From: Bacillus subtilis
Lineage (GTDB): Bacteria > Bacillota > Bacilli > Bacillales > Bacillaceae_C
Length of the DNA stretch: 64,000 nucleotides
NCBI RefSeq assembly: GCF_008764245.1
Contig: NZ_VTQV01000001.1
Location: 1 to 64,000 of the forward strand
Reading direction: 5' to 3'
Every line of letters starts with the position of its first letter. The stretch's first letter is position 1. Made by a program: the position numbers and the translations under genes. Shown one piece after another: positions 53,339 to 63,104 of this stretch. A model generated the notes under the pieces. That model was not told the DNA's origin. It saw only the letters and a list, made by a program, of their open reading frames with translations, and did not search any database.

Positions 53339-54422
53339 GTTGTTCCACCCTTTCTTGTTGTTGATTCATCAAATTCATAAATTGATCAAATATTATTTTC
53401 CCGTCTTCAGAACCCGGAGCAGCTTCCGGTTGGAATTGAACAGAAAAAGCGGGTAGTGTGGAATGTTTCAACCCTTCGATGGAATTTCCATTTAGAGCTT
53501 GATGGGTAATAGTCAGTACATTTTGATCAACGGACGCTTCCACTACCTCGTATCCATGGTTCTGAGAGGTAAAAATGATTTTCCCTGTGGCGAGATCTCT
53601 TACAGGATAACTTGTTCCACGGTGACCAAAATGCATTTTTTCTACATGGCAGCCATTCGCAAGGGCGAATAATTGATGACCAAGACCAATCCCGAATAGA
53701 GGAGTTTCTTTTTGAACAATCCGGATCATTTCACATACATGGAGAATATTCTTCGGATTCCCGGGTCCATTCGAGAGTAGGATCCCATCTGGTCGATAGC
53801 TAAGAATTTCTTCGCCTGAAGTGTCATAAGGGACAACCATAATATCGCAACCACGTTCTGTTAATTCTCGTAAAATACCATGTTTTAGCCCAAAATCCAC
53901 TACAACAACATTTCTACCGCGACCTGGACTTGGGAAAGGTTTTGTTCTCGATACTTGTTTAACCTCATTCGAAGGATAAGTGGTTGCGCGTAATCGAATC
54001 AGAACGTCCTCCGTCTTCTCCTCTACATGACAAATGATGCCTTTCATTGTTCCTTTTTCTCTGATCAATCTTGTTAGTTTTCTTGTATCAATACCCGTGA
54101 TACCTGGAATTTCCTTAAGCTTTAAAAATTCTCCGATCGACATATTCGAGCGCCAATTAGATGGAAAGTCACAAGCTTCTTTCACAATCATTCCTTTGAT
54201 CATCGGTTGAATACTTTCAAAATCATCGCGATTTATTCCATAATTGCCGATTAGCGGATAGCTGAAGGTCATAATTTGACCATAATTGGAAGGGTCTGAA
54301 AGGATTTCCTGATAACCACTCATACTACTATTAAAAACAACTTCACCGATTACCTCTTTTGCACTTCCAATCGCTTCTCCCTGAAAAACTGTACCATCTT
54401 CTAACACAAGCTTCCTTTTCAT
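53331..54422 (-). CDS. pyrAA: Carbamoyl-phosphate synthetase small subunit with altered active site
   Basis: This is a 363-residue CarA/PyrAA protein. In the normal enzyme a class I glutaminase releases ammonia that is channelled to PyrAB. The N-terminal domain is normal ([34 protein letters not shown]). The glutaminase fold is complete ([28 protein letters not shown]). However, the nucleophile motif reads FGIGLGHQ, with Gly (GGT) at residue 246 where the family has Cys. The His-Glu motif reads [10 protein letters not shown], with Gln (CAA) at 331 in place of His; Glu333 is kept. No frameshift or stop is seen. The start is the ATG that overlaps the pyrC stop as ATGA. The protein is probably expressed and folded but unable to hydrolyse glutamine. 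Confidence 0.95.
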   Translation of the reverse strand: MKRKLVLEDGTVFQGEAIGSAKEVIGEVVFNSSMSGYQEILSDPSNYGQIMTFSYPLIGNYGINRDDFESIQPMIKGMIVKEACDFPSNWRSNMSIGEFLKLKEIPGITGIDTRKLTRLIREKGTMKGIICHVEEKTEDVLIRLRATTYPSNEVKQVSRTKPFPSPGRGRNVVVVDFGLKHGILRELTERGCDIMVVPYDTSGEEILSYRPDGILLSNGPGNPKNILHVCEMIRIVQKETPLFGIGLGHQLFALANGCHVEKMHFGHRGTSYPVRDLATGKIIFTSQNHGYEVVEASVDQNVLTITHQALNGNSIEGLKHSTLPAFSVQFQPEAAPGSEDGKIIFDQFMNLMNQQQERVEQHA

Positions 54423-55699
54423 CGAGCTTCTTCTCCTTCCGACCATTTCAATTCCCCATTAACAAAAGTGGCTACTGGCCATCCTTGACAATTCCATCCC
54501 GTGAACGGTGTGTTTTTTCCTTTAGAGACAAAATCACTGGGGTCGATTGTTTTTTCTTGCTTTAAATCAATCAATGTGAAATCAGCTGAGACCCCTAACA
54601 CTATTTGCCCTTTTTCAAGGTTAAAAGTTTGCGCTGGTTTAATGGTTAACCAATCAAGAAGTTGTTCCAATTGAAAAACGCCTGTTTTGACAAAATGTGT
54701 ATAAAGGAGTGGGAAGGCTGTTTCTAAGCCAACGATTCCAAATGGTGCTTGACGCATCCCCTTCGCCTTATCCTCAGCCGTATGGGGGGCATGATCAGTT
54801 GCAATAAAATCAATCGTGCCATCAAGCAATCCTTCAATCAGTGCCTTGCGATCTTCTTTCCCCCTTAAAGGAGGATTCATTTTAAAGTTCGTATCGTTTC
54901 CAGGAATATCCTCATCACAAAGCAGTAAATGGTGGGGCGAAACCTCAGCTGTCACTCGAATCCCTGCCCGTTTCGCATCCCTAACTGTTCTTACCGACTC
55001 TTTTGTACTAATATGACAAACATGATAATGACAATTCGCTGCTTCTGCTAGTAAAACATCTCTAGCAATTTGGACGGATTCACAAATTGACGGAATGCCT
55101 AGAATACCCGTTTGCCGAGAAAACTTTCCTTCATGTACGGCTCCTCCATAAATAAGGGAGTTATCTTCACAATGAGCTACAATCGCCATATCAAGCTTTG
55201 CCGCCTGCTTCATTGCTTCGTACATCTTCCCTGCCTCTTGCACACCGACACCATCATCTGTAAAGGCAAATGCTCCAGCTTGTTTTAAGGCTTCAAAGTC
55301 AACCAGTTCTTCTCCTTTTTGGCCGACCGTAATCGCTGAATAGGGTAACACATTGACATAGCCTCTCTTTTTACATTCATTTACGAGCCAACTCATTTGT
55401 TCAGCTGAGTCTGGCACTGGATTGGTATTCGGCATGGCCGCAACAGTCGTAAAACCGCCCTTTGCGGCAGCAAGTGTACCTGTTTCAATCGTCTCTTTCT
55501 GCTCCCCACCTGGTTCACGTAGATGAATATGGACATCAACAAATCCTGGGCTAAGGAGTAAGCCGTTTGCATTCCATTCCTTTTCACCTTGATTTGAAAG
55601 ATCTTTTCCTAATTCTTTTATTATTCCATCCGTGACTCTTACATCTACTCTCTCTGAAGAGTTTGTTTGTAAACTCGCATTCTTAATTAACCAATTCAT
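54419..55699 (-). CDS. pyrC: Dihydroorotase
   Basis: PyrC is a 426-residue class I zinc amidohydrolase that cyclises carbamoyl aspartate to dihydroorotate. Metal ligands are visible in [12 protein letters not shown] near 58-69, [13 protein letters not shown] near 176, CHYHVCHIS near 229 and IATDHAPHT near 302. The start is the ATG of [11 protein letters not shown], ten bases after GGAGG. A GTG three codons earlier sits on the ribosome site. Confidence 0.97.
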   Translation of the reverse strand: MNWLIKNASLQTNSSERVDVRVTDGIIKELGKDLSNQGEKEWNANGLLLSPGFVDVHIHLREPGGEQKETIETGTLAAAKGGFTTVAAMPNTNPVPDSAEQMSWLVNECKKRGYVNVLPYSAITVGQKGEELVDFEALKQAGAFAFTDDGVGVQEAGKMYEAMKQAAKLDMAIVAHCEDNSLIYGGAVHEGKFSRQTGILGIPSICESVQIARDVLLAEAANCHYHVCHISTKESVRTVRDAKRAGIRVTAEVSPHHLLLCDEDIPGNDTNFKMNPPLRGKEDRKALIEGLLDGTIDFIATDHAPHTAEDKAKGMRQAPFGIVGLETAFPLLYTHFVKTGVFQLEQLLDWLTIKPAQTFNLEKGQIVLGVSADFTLIDLKQEKTIDPSDFVSKGKNTPFTGWNCQGWPVATFVNGELKWSEGEEAR

Positions 55700-55713
55700 T
55701 TGCAACACGCCTC

Positions 55714-56589
55714 CTAGGATTCTAGTAATTTCCTTAAAACAGCCATTCTGACATAAACACCATTTTCCATTTGTTTAAAAATTCTTGAGCGCTCACACTC
55801 TACTAAAGAATCAGCTATCTCTACTTGACGATTCACCGGTGCAGGGTGCATAATAATGCTCCCATTTTTCATTCTTTTTTCACGTTCCACTGTCAACCCA
55901 TGTTGCCTGTGATATTGTTCAGCTGTAATCGCCGATAAGCTTAAATGGCGCTCATGTTGGATTCTAAGGAGCATGACAACATCAACAGATTCAATAATTT
56001 CGTCTATTTTGTAGTTACACGTTCCCTTATCCAAAAACCATTCATCCGGCCCAGAAAAAACAACTTCTGCTCCCAATGCCTCTAATGCTTTTACATTTGA
56101 TTTGGCCACCCGACTATGATTTAAATCCCCGATAATTGCCACCTTTAGACCTGCAAAAGAACCAAATTCTTGTTGGATTGTCAGTAAATCTAGTAAACAT
56201 TGGGTAGGATGCTGTCCACAACCATCTCCGCCATTTACAAGGTGCAGCCCCACTCTATCTTTTAAATTGTTATAATAGGCTTCTTGTTCATGTCGTATCA
56301 CAGCAATCGAGATCCCAATCGATTCTAAAGTACGAACTGTGTCATATAAACTCTCGCCTTTTGTTGTACTGCAGAACCCTGCCTCAAAAGGAATCACATC
56401 TAGGCCAATCTTTCGTTCCGCCATCTCAAAGCTTGTTTTCGTTCTTGTACTTGGTTCAAAAAACAAGTTGGCCGCATATGTCTTTTGTGTCGGAGACCAA
56501 CTGTCGCCCTTGGCAAATGAATCAGCAATATGTAAAATTTCCAATATCTCACTTGTCGTTAAATCATTCATAGATAGCAAATGCTTCAT
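55714..56589 (-). CDS. pyrB: Aspartate carbamoyltransferase
   Basis: PyrB is the 291-residue catalytic chain that joins carbamoyl phosphate and aspartate. Carbamoyl-phosphate binding motifs are [16 protein letters not shown] near 41-56 and [18 protein letters not shown] near 121-138. The aspartate domain has [18 protein letters not shown] near 252-269. The start is [10 protein letters not shown], just after the attenuator. An 18-codon extension would begin inside the attenuator terminator and is rejected. In B. subtilis pyrP separates pyrR and pyrB, but it is absent here. Confidence 0.97.
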   Translation of the reverse strand: MKHLLSMNDLTTSEILEILHIADSFAKGDSWSPTQKTYAANLFFEPSTRTKTSFEMAERKIGLDVIPFEAGFCSTTKGESLYDTVRTLESIGISIAVIRHEQEAYYNNLKDRVGLHLVNGGDGCGQHPTQCLLDLLTIQQEFGSFAGLKVAIIGDLNHSRVAKSNVKALEALGAEVVFSGPDEWFLDKGTCNYKIDEIIESVDVVMLLRIQHERHLSLSAITAEQYHRQHGLTVEREKRMKNGSIIMHPAPVNRQVEIADSLVECERSRIFKQMENGVYVRMAVLRKLLES

Positions 56590-56732
56590 TCCAGTAGCCT
56601 CCCCATTTCCCCATAAAAAAACCCTCTGTCCAAATCTAGACAAAGAGGGTACAAAAAGAAGCAGGCAAAAATGGCTTCCTGTTTAACCTCCCTTTGTCAG
56701 CCTCTCTGGACTGTCTTTTAAAAGGGAATTAT
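56590..56732 (-). promoter_or_regulatory. PyrR-dependent attenuator between pyrR and pyrB
   Basis: The minus strand carries the PyrR-binding loop consensus AGTCCAGAGAGGCT (56699-56712). It is followed by a terminator hairpin at 56614-56650 (ACCCTCTTTGTC / GACAGAGGGT) ending in TTTTTTT. When UMP is plentiful, PyrR binding would favour this terminator and reduce pyrB onward. Confidence 0.9.
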
Positions 56733-57426
<694 letters not shown>

Positions 57427-57430
57427 TCAC

Positions 57431-57459
57431 ACTATATACTTACCATTGACTATTGTCAA
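57431..57459 (-). promoter_or_regulatory. Sigma-A promoter of the pyr operon
   Basis: Perfect TTGACA (57454-57459) - 17 bp - TATAGT (57431-57436). A perfect 8-bp inverted repeat, CCATTGAC-N4-GTCAATGG (57443-57462), spans the -35. On the plus strand it is followed by TTTTTT. Confidence 0.85.
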
Positions 57460-57499
57460 TGGTTTTTTAGTTTTTCGGGATAAATTTTGCGTTTCTAGA

Positions 57500-57703
57500 G
57501 ATGCCTTGACTTTTCGTGCATCCAACCCCACTCTGGATCGACGTTTTCGGGGATGCCTTGACTTTTCGTGCATCCAACACCACTTTGGATCGATGTTTTT
57601 GAGGATCCCCCGACTTTTTGTGCATCCAACCTTATTTTGGATCGATGTTTTTGAGGATCCCTTGACTTTTCGTGCATCCAACCTCACTTTGGATCTGTTT
57701 TCG
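57500..57703. repeat. 52-bp tandem repeat, four copies
   Basis: Four units begin at 57500, 57552, 57604 and 57656, an exact 52-bp period. Each contains CTTGACTTTTCGTGCATCCA or a close variant, and an ATCCAA-N6/7-TTGGAT inverted repeat. The array fills most of the 465-base gap between rluD and pyrR. A 106-codon minus-strand frame reads through it, but 52 is not a multiple of three, so successive units would be read in different frames. I do not call a gene here. Confidence 0.9.
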
Positions 57704-57743
57704 TAATCTTTGAGTATAGGCGGGGGAACAAGGACAGAGAAAC

Positions 57744-58646
57744 TCATTTCAAATTATTTAACAACTCCTGAAAATACGTCGGCAATGGGCTTGAAAATTC
57801 CATATATTCTTTTTTACGCGGATGAATGAATCCTAATACACCTGCGTGTAACACTTGTCCATTCGTCTCCAATGTTTTTCTTGGACCATATTTGGGATCT
57901 CCGACAAGTGGATAGCCGATATATTTCATATGAACACGAATTTGATGGGTTCTACCCGTTTCTAGTACACATTCCAATAATGTATATGGATCCAAACGTT
58001 CTATCACTTGAAAATGCGTAACCGCATGTTTTCCACCATCGACCACAGTCATCCTTTGTCGGTCTTCTTTATCACGACCAATCGGGGCATCAATTGTTCC
58101 ATGATCATGAGGAATGACACCATGCACAAGAGCGAAATACTTTCGAGTTACTGTTTTTTCCACTAATTGGTTAACTAATTGTTCATGGGCATAGTCATTT
58201 TTTGCGACCATTAATAAACCAGAAGTATCTTTATCAATTCGATGGACAATGCCCGGACGTAATACTCCATTAATGCCTGATAAATCTTGACAGTGGGCCA
58301 TGAGACCATTTACGAGAGTCCCTGTATAATGTCCAGGTGCAGGATGGACGACCATTCCTTTCGGCTTGTTCACGACAATGACATCTTCATCCTCATAATA
58401 GACATCAAGATCCATTGGTTCTGGTTGGACATCCAGCGGTTCTGGTTCTGGTATAGAAATGTCAATTTCATCGCCTATACGACATTTATAATTTGCTTTT
58501 GCTTTTTTCCCATTTACTTGAACACGTCCATCACGAATCCATTGTTGTATTTGCGTACGGGACCATTCTGTATGAAATGCAGTAATCACTTTATCGATGC
58601 GTTCTCCATTCCCGTCTTCAACTGTAAAGTGTTCAATGTTGTTCAT
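57744..58646 (-). CDS. rluD: Large-subunit pseudouridine synthase of the RluD/RluA family (YlyB)
   Basis: This is a 300-residue pseudouridine synthase that modifies 23S rRNA. An N-terminal S4 RNA-binding domain ([20 protein letters not shown] near 28-47) precedes the catalytic domain. The catalytic Asp is in [19 protein letters not shown] near 133-151. [20 protein letters not shown] near 232 is also diagnostic. It overlaps lspA by 14 bp. The exact rRNA target cannot be read from the sequence. Confidence 0.95.
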   Translation of the reverse strand: MNNIEHFTVEDGNGERIDKVITAFHTEWSRTQIQQWIRDGRVQVNGKKAKANYKCRIGDEIDISIPEPEPLDVQPEPMDLDVYYEDEDVIVVNKPKGMVVHPAPGHYTGTLVNGLMAHCQDLSGINGVLRPGIVHRIDKDTSGLLMVAKNDYAHEQLVNQLVEKTVTRKYFALVHGVIPHDHGTIDAPIGRDKEDRQRMTVVDGGKHAVTHFQVIERLDPYTLLECVLETGRTHQIRVHMKYIGYPLVGDPKYGPRKTLETNGQVLHAGVLGFIHPRKKEYMEFSSPLPTYFQELLNNLK

Positions 58647-59109
58647 TCTTTTTCTCCTTTTCTTCCCGAGCTTCCTTAATGAGTTGGATAAACATAAGAA
58701 TGACTCCTATCGTTAGGGCCGAATCAGCGATATTAAAGATCGGAAAATCATAAGTGAAAATATAGGTATCGACAAAATCGACCACTTCTTGGCGAAAAAC
58801 ACGGTCAATAAAGTTGCCAAACGCCCCTCCCAATATAAAACTTAAACTAAGTTGGAACAGGTATTTCCCTTTTGCATGCTTTTCGAGATAATAAATGATC
58901 CCCACAACAACAATCACAGTAATAATATAAAATAACCACATTTGATTTTCTAATATTCCCCATGCTGCACCACGGTTCCTGTGGGAGGTTATGTAAAAGA
59001 AATTTTGAATAATTGGGATGCTTTCCCCAAGCTCCATATTTTTCACAATCAGCCATTTGGTCAACTGATCAAGAGCCACAATAAAGAATGCAATGATATA
59101 AAAGATCAC
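58633..59109 (-). CDS. lspA: Lipoprotein signal peptidase
   Basis: LspA is a 158-residue membrane aspartyl protease that removes signal peptides from prolipoproteins. Four membrane segments are evident, starting [18 protein letters not shown]. The catalytic aspartates are in [12 protein letters not shown] near 101 and [15 protein letters not shown] near 129. An extended -10 (TGCTAAAAT, 59149-59157) lies upstream, after the ileS terminator. The ylyA gene that lies between ileS and lspA in B. subtilis is absent. Confidence 0.96.
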   Translation of the reverse strand: MIFYIIAFFIVALDQLTKWLIVKNMELGESIPIIQNFFYITSHRNRGAAWGILENQMWLFYIITVIVVVGIIYYLEKHAKGKYLFQLSLSFILGGAFGNFIDRVFRQEVVDFVDTYIFTYDFPIFNIADSALTIGVILMFIQLIKEAREEKEKKNEQH

Positions 59110-59188
59110 TGGCTAACCTCCGCTTCAAAATGAAATCTATTCTTATGTATTTTAGCATAAATACGCACGCAGAACGAACCTATTGTGG

Positions 59189-59220
59189 AAAAATAGCTCT
59201 CCTCAGAAGTGGAGAGCTAT
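59189..59220 (-). terminator. Terminator after ileS
   Basis: The hairpin ATAGCTCTCC / GGAGAGCTAT with an 8-nt loop is followed on the minus strand by TTTTT, 8 bp beyond the ileS stop. Confidence 0.85.
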
Positions 59221-59227
59221 CGATCAT

Positions 59228-61990
59228 TTATGCGTAATTCTCTTTTACAACTTTTGCACAGCGCGGACAAAGGGTTGGGTGATCTTTGTCTTGGCCGACA
59301 TCAGGAGTTACAACCCAACATCTTTCACAGGTTTCTCCTTCAGCCTTTTCCACTACAATCGCCCCATGTTCTAATTTCAAAGCTGCTTCAGGAGCCTCTT
59401 CAATGCCGCCACCAATCGCAAAATCAGAGACAATGAACAATTGTTTCATATTGCCATGTAACTGTTCCAATAAAACTTTCGTTTCCTCATTGACATATAA
59501 GGTTACTTTTGCTGTCAATGATTTTCCGATCACTTTTTGATTACGTGCTTCTTCCAAAGCTTTCAATACATCATCACGTAAATTTAGGAATTCGCTCCAG
59601 CGCGCTTCAATTTGCTCACTATGCTCTATTTCTTTAAACCCAGGCATATCTGTAAGCTGAACACTTTCTTCCTGAACGCCTGGTACAAATGACCAAACTT
59701 CATCGGCTGTATGCGGCAAGATTGGAGAAAGAAGTTTCACCAATGTCACAAGCGATTCATACATCACGGTTTGCATGGCACGTCGTTCATAATGATCCTT
59801 TGCCTCAATGTATAAAATATCTTTCGCAAAATCCAAATAAAACGAACTTAAGTCAAGGGTACAGAAATTATTCACTTCGTGGTAAATGTTCATGTACTCA
59901 AAGTTTTCGTAGGCATCCCGAACTTTTTGGGTAAGGTTATTTAAACGAACAACTAAAAATTGATCCACTTCTCTTAATTTTTCATAGGGAATTGTATCCG
60001 TATCTGGATTAAAATCAGCGAGATTCCCTAGTAAGAAGCGAAATGTATTTCTGATTTTCCGATAAACTTCACTTACTTGCTTGATAATGGGATCTGAAAT
60101 CCGCACATCGGCCTGATAATCAACGGAAGCCACCCAGAGTCTTACAATTTCTGCTCCATATTGATTCATCAATTTCGACGGAACAATCACATTCCCAATC
60201 GATTTACTCATTTTACGGCCTTCCCCGTCATTGACAAAGCCATGACTAAGGACGCTTTTATAAGGTGCTTGACCGGTTACCGCAACAGCAGTTGTTAACG
60301 AAGAGTTAAACCAGCCACGGTATTGATCCGATCCTTCCAAATATAAATCAGCCGGGCGTTGGAGATCACTCCGTTCTTCTAACACGCCTTGATGAGATGA
60401 GCCTGAATCAAACCAAACATCCATAATATCTGTTTCTTTTGTAAACTGTCCATTTGGACTACCTGGATGTTCAAATCCTTCTGGCAGTAACTCACCAGCT
60501 TCCTTTTCAAACCAAATATTCGATCCATGTTCCCTAAAGAGCTTGGCAATATGATTAATTGTTTCATCGGTCATAATAGATTCGCCATTTTCTGCGTAAA
60601 AGACAGGAATGGGAACGCCCCATACACGTTGTCTGGAAATACACCAATCACCACGATCGCGAATCATATTAAAGAGACGAGTTTCGCCCCATTTTGGTAC
60701 CCATTGTACATTCTTTACAGCTTCTAATAATTCCTCTCTGAAATCCTTAATCGAGGCAAACCACTGAGAAGTTGCACGGAAAATAATTGGTTTTTTCGTC
60801 CGCCAATCATGTGGATAGGAGTGAGTAATGAAGCTTAAATGTAACAAGGCACCGACTTCATTTAATTTTTCTGTAATAGCTTTATTCGCTTTATCATAAA
60901 ATAAACCTTCAAATCCTGGGGCCTCGGCAGTCATACACCCTCTATCATCGACAGGACAAAGCACATCGAGACCATATTTCTGTCCAACATAAAAGTCATC
61001 TTCCCCATGACCAGGCGCTGTGTGGACACAACCAGTTCCTGACTCAATGGTAACATGCTCTCCCAAAATGATTGGCGATTCGCGATCGTAAAGAGGATGC
61101 TTCGTCGTAATATTTTCTAGTTGGGACCCTTTAAATGTTTGTAATACCTCGGCATTATCCCACTCTAAAGTTGTTTGCACAGATTCTAATAGAGCTTCCG
61201 CAATCACATAGTTTTGATCCGCCACTTTGACAACAGCATAATCCAAATCTGGATGAACAGCGACAGCCAAATTGGCTGGGATCGTCCACGGAGTTGTCGT
61301 CCAAATAATAAATTTTGTCCCTGTTTCAAGGATATTCTTTCCATCGGTCACTTCAAAACTTACATAAATGGAAGGTGAGCGTTTATCTTTATACTCAATC
61401 TCCGCTTCAGCTAATGCCGATTCACTTGATGGAGACCAATAAACAGGTTTTTTGCCTTTATAAATATAACCCTTCTTCGCCATTTCTCCGAAGACTAAAA
61501 TTTGCTGTGCTTCGTATTCAGGCTTAAGTGTAATATACGGATTTTCCCAATCCCCGCGAACACCAAGACGCTTAAACTCTGTTCTTTGATTATCAATTTG
61601 TTCCAATGCATACTTGGCACAAAGTTCCCGAAATTCTTTTAAGGACATTTCTTTTCGTTTAACACCTTTGTTCGTAAGAGCCTGCTCAATTGGCAAACCA
61701 TGTGTATCCCAACCTGGAACATATGGAGCGCAATATCCGCTCATTGATTTATAACGAACAATAAAATCCTTCAATATTTTATTAAGTGCATGCCCCATAT
61801 GAAGATTCCCATTTGCATATGGAGGGCCATCATGCAATACATATAATGGCCGATCCTTCGTCCGTTCTTGCACTTTCTTATAAATATCTAGTTCTTGCCA
61901 ACGAGCTTGCATCTCGGGCTCTTTCCTAGGTAGATTTCCTCGCATAGGAAAGTCTGTCTTGGGCATTAAGAGCGTTTCTTTATATTCCAT
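59228..61990 (-). CDS. ileS: Isoleucyl-tRNA synthetase
   Basis: IleS is a 920-residue class I synthetase. The HIGH-type motif is [21 protein letters not shown] near 55-75 and the KMSKS loop is [13 protein letters not shown] near 590. Between them lies the editing domain with [19 protein letters not shown]-terminal zinc site reads CERCW...CPRC near 886-909. The start has GGAGGATTTTATA upstream. The gene is controlled by a T-box leader that is separated from the start codon by a dispersed repeat. Confidence 0.98.
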   Translation of the reverse strand: MEYKETLLMPKTDFPMRGNLPRKEPEMQARWQELDIYKKVQERTKDRPLYVLHDGPPYANGNLHMGHALNKILKDFIVRYKSMSGYCAPYVPGWDTHGLPIEQALTNKGVKRKEMSLKEFRELCAKYALEQIDNQRTEFKRLGVRGDWENPYITLKPEYEAQQILVFGEMAKKGYIYKGKKPVYWSPSSESALAEAEIEYKDKRSPSIYVSFEVTDGKNILETGTKFIIWTTTPWTIPANLAVAVHPDLDYAVVKVADQNYVIAEALLESVQTTLEWDNAEVLQTFKGSQLENITTKHPLYDRESPIILGEHVTIESGTGCVHTAPGHGEDDFYVGQKYGLDVLCPVDDRGCMTAEAPGFEGLFYDKANKAITEKLNEVGALLHLSFITHSYPHDWRTKKPIIFRATSQWFASIKDFREELLEAVKNVQWVPKWGETRLFNMIRDRGDWCISRQRVWGVPIPVFYAENGESIMTDETINHIAKLFREHGSNIWFEKEAGELLPEGFEHPGSPNGQFTKETDIMDVWFDSGSSHQGVLEERSDLQRPADLYLEGSDQYRGWFNSSLTTAVAVTGQAPYKSVLSHGFVNDGEGRKMSKSIGNVIVPSKLMNQYGAEIVRLWVASVDYQADVRISDPIIKQVSEVYRKIRNTFRFLLGNLADFNPDTDTIPYEKLREVDQFLVVRLNNLTQKVRDAYENFEYMNIYHEVNNFCTLDLSSFYLDFAKDILYIEAKDHYERRAMQTVMYESLVTLVKLLSPILPHTADEVWSFVPGVQEESVQLTDMPGFKEIEHSEQIEARWSEFLNLRDDVLKALEEARNQKVIGKSLTAKVTLYVNEETKVLLEQLHGNMKQLFIVSDFAIGGGIEEAPEAALKLEHGAIVVEKAEGETCERCWVVTPDVGQDKDHPTLCPRCAKVVKENYA

Positions 61991-62015
61991 TTATAAAATC
62001 CTCCTATCATTTAAG

Positions 62016-62164
62016 AAAAGCATAAGCGCCCGTTTAGCGACGTACAAACTTTTTAGGGGCCTGACGAGATAAAGGAAACACGATGAACCCGAAGGGTGAA
62101 TCGATGTTGACTTATCGTAGGAAGGCACCGAAAGTTTGCTAGTCGCTGGGCGCTGGAGCTAGAT
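62016..62164. repeat. Dispersed GCGC-type repeat, copy 6, long form
   Basis: This sequence lies between the ileS start codon and the T-box terminator. It begins AAAAGCATAAGCGCCCGTTT with GCGACGTACAAAC, continues through GGGGCCTGACGAGATAAAGG and GAACCCGAAGGGTGAATCGA, and ends with AAAGTTTGCTAGTCGCTGGG and CGCTGGAGCTAG. Both end modules occur in other copies in this window. It is the longest and most complete copy. I see no gene in the full 506-base stretch between ileS and divIVA. Confidence 0.75.
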
Positions 62165-62203
62165 CCAACATTAGCTAAAATTTATACTTTCCTATCCTGT
62201 TAT

Positions 62204-62466
62204 AAAAAAATAGCCTCCTCATCCCTTGTAAGGGACGAGAAGACTATTTCCCGCGGTACCACCCGTATTAGCAATGAAAATTGCTCACTCTTTCCGTATC
62301 GTGGAGGACCGCTTCCGTTTACTCATCAAAGAATTTCAACGCAAGAACTCTCGGGTGATTTTCGATTTCTACTTTTCCCAGGCTTACACCGTCCCTGGTT
62401 CGCTAAATAAAGAGGTAGAAATGTACTCTCCCTGTCATCGTTTCATTATCCATTACAATATTATTA
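62204..62466 (-). promoter_or_regulatory. T-box riboswitch of ileS
   Basis: The minus strand contains the T-box antiterminator sequence GGGTGGTACCGCGG (62251-62264). It is followed by a terminator hairpin (CGTCCCTT-ACA-AGGGATG extended by CTATTTTTTT, 62204-62249). Upstream is a long stem I region with a likely AUC isoleucine specifier codon at 62357-62359, within GAAAATCACC. Uncharged tRNA-Ile would bind the specifier and the TGGT bulge and prevent termination, switching on ileS. Confidence 0.95.
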
Positions 62467-62470
62467 CATC

Positions 62471-62500
62471 ATTATAGAGGATATCTTTGTCATTCGTCAA
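62471..62500 (-). promoter_or_regulatory. Promoter of the ileS T-box transcript
   Basis: TTGACG (62495-62500) - 18 bp - perfect TATAAT (62471-62476). The -35 overlaps the TGA stop codon of divIVA, so there is no spare sequence between the two genes. Confidence 0.8.
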
Positions 62501-63012
62501 TATTCACTTTCAGCTTCCTCTAATCCTTTTAATTCTGTTGTATCGACGTCATATTCCATCAATTTATCCCAATCATCATTGTCAATCAAATCCAATTGAG
62601 CTTCAATCAACATTTTGAACCTTGTCCGAAATACTTTCGATTGTTTTTTTAATTCCTCAATCTCTAAAGCAATTTTACGAGCTTTGCTCAAAGATTCATT
62701 GACAATTCGATCCGCATTTTTCTCCGCTTCACGAATAATCAATTTAGCTTCTTTTTGAGCATTCCCCTTCACTTCTTCAGCAGCCTCTTGAGCAACAACG
62801 ATTGATTTATGCAATGTATCTTCAATGGTACTAAAATGTCCTAGACGTTCATTTGTACCTGCCAGTTTGTCTTCCAGTTCTTTCTTTTCACGTAAAATAA
62901 TTTCAAATTCTTTAATAATCTGGTCAAGAAATGAATTGACCTCATCTTCATCATATCCACGCATTTTTCGACTAAATTCTTTATTATGTATGTCCACGGG
63001 CGTTAAAGCCAT
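62497..63012 (-). CDS. divIVA: Septum-site and polar protein DivIVA
   Basis: DivIVA is a 171-residue coiled-coil protein that binds negatively curved membrane at poles and septa and recruits partners such as MinJ and RacA. The conserved membrane-binding N-terminus MALTPVDIHNKEFSRKMRGY with DEDEVNSFLDQI is present. Two coiled-coil stretches follow (about 30-60 and 70-135). A perfect -10-like TATAAT (63053-63058) lies upstream without a convincing -35. Confidence 0.96.
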   Translation of the reverse strand: MALTPVDIHNKEFSRKMRGYDEDEVNSFLDQIIKEFEIILREKKELEDKLAGTNERLGHFSTIEDTLHKSIVVAQEAAEEVKGNAQKEAKLIIREAEKNADRIVNESLSKARKIALEIEELKKQSKVFRTRFKMLIEAQLDLIDNDDWDKLMEYDVDTTELKGLEEAESEY

Positions 63013-63104
63013 TGTGACGCCACCTCCACTAATCTCCTACATAGCTATCTTTATTATACAAAGTTCGACGTAATTTAGCTAGAATCCTTTTACTTTTTTT
63101 TAGA

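Noticed and set aside
53331-54422. pyrAA as a pseudogene
   Set aside because: The frame is intact, coupled to pyrC and pyrAB by overlaps, and every other conserved block is kept. Only the catalytic residues are changed.
56590-56643. An 18-codon N-terminal extension of pyrB
   Set aside because: It would start inside the PyrR attenuator terminator. The ATG of [10 protein letters not shown] has the better ribosome site and matches the family start.
57427-57747. A 106-codon minus-strand frame (and an 86-codon plus-strand frame) across the 52-bp repeats
   Set aside because: The frame arises from the tandem repeat, changes reading frame from unit to unit, and contains the pyr promoter. No ribosome site or family match is seen.
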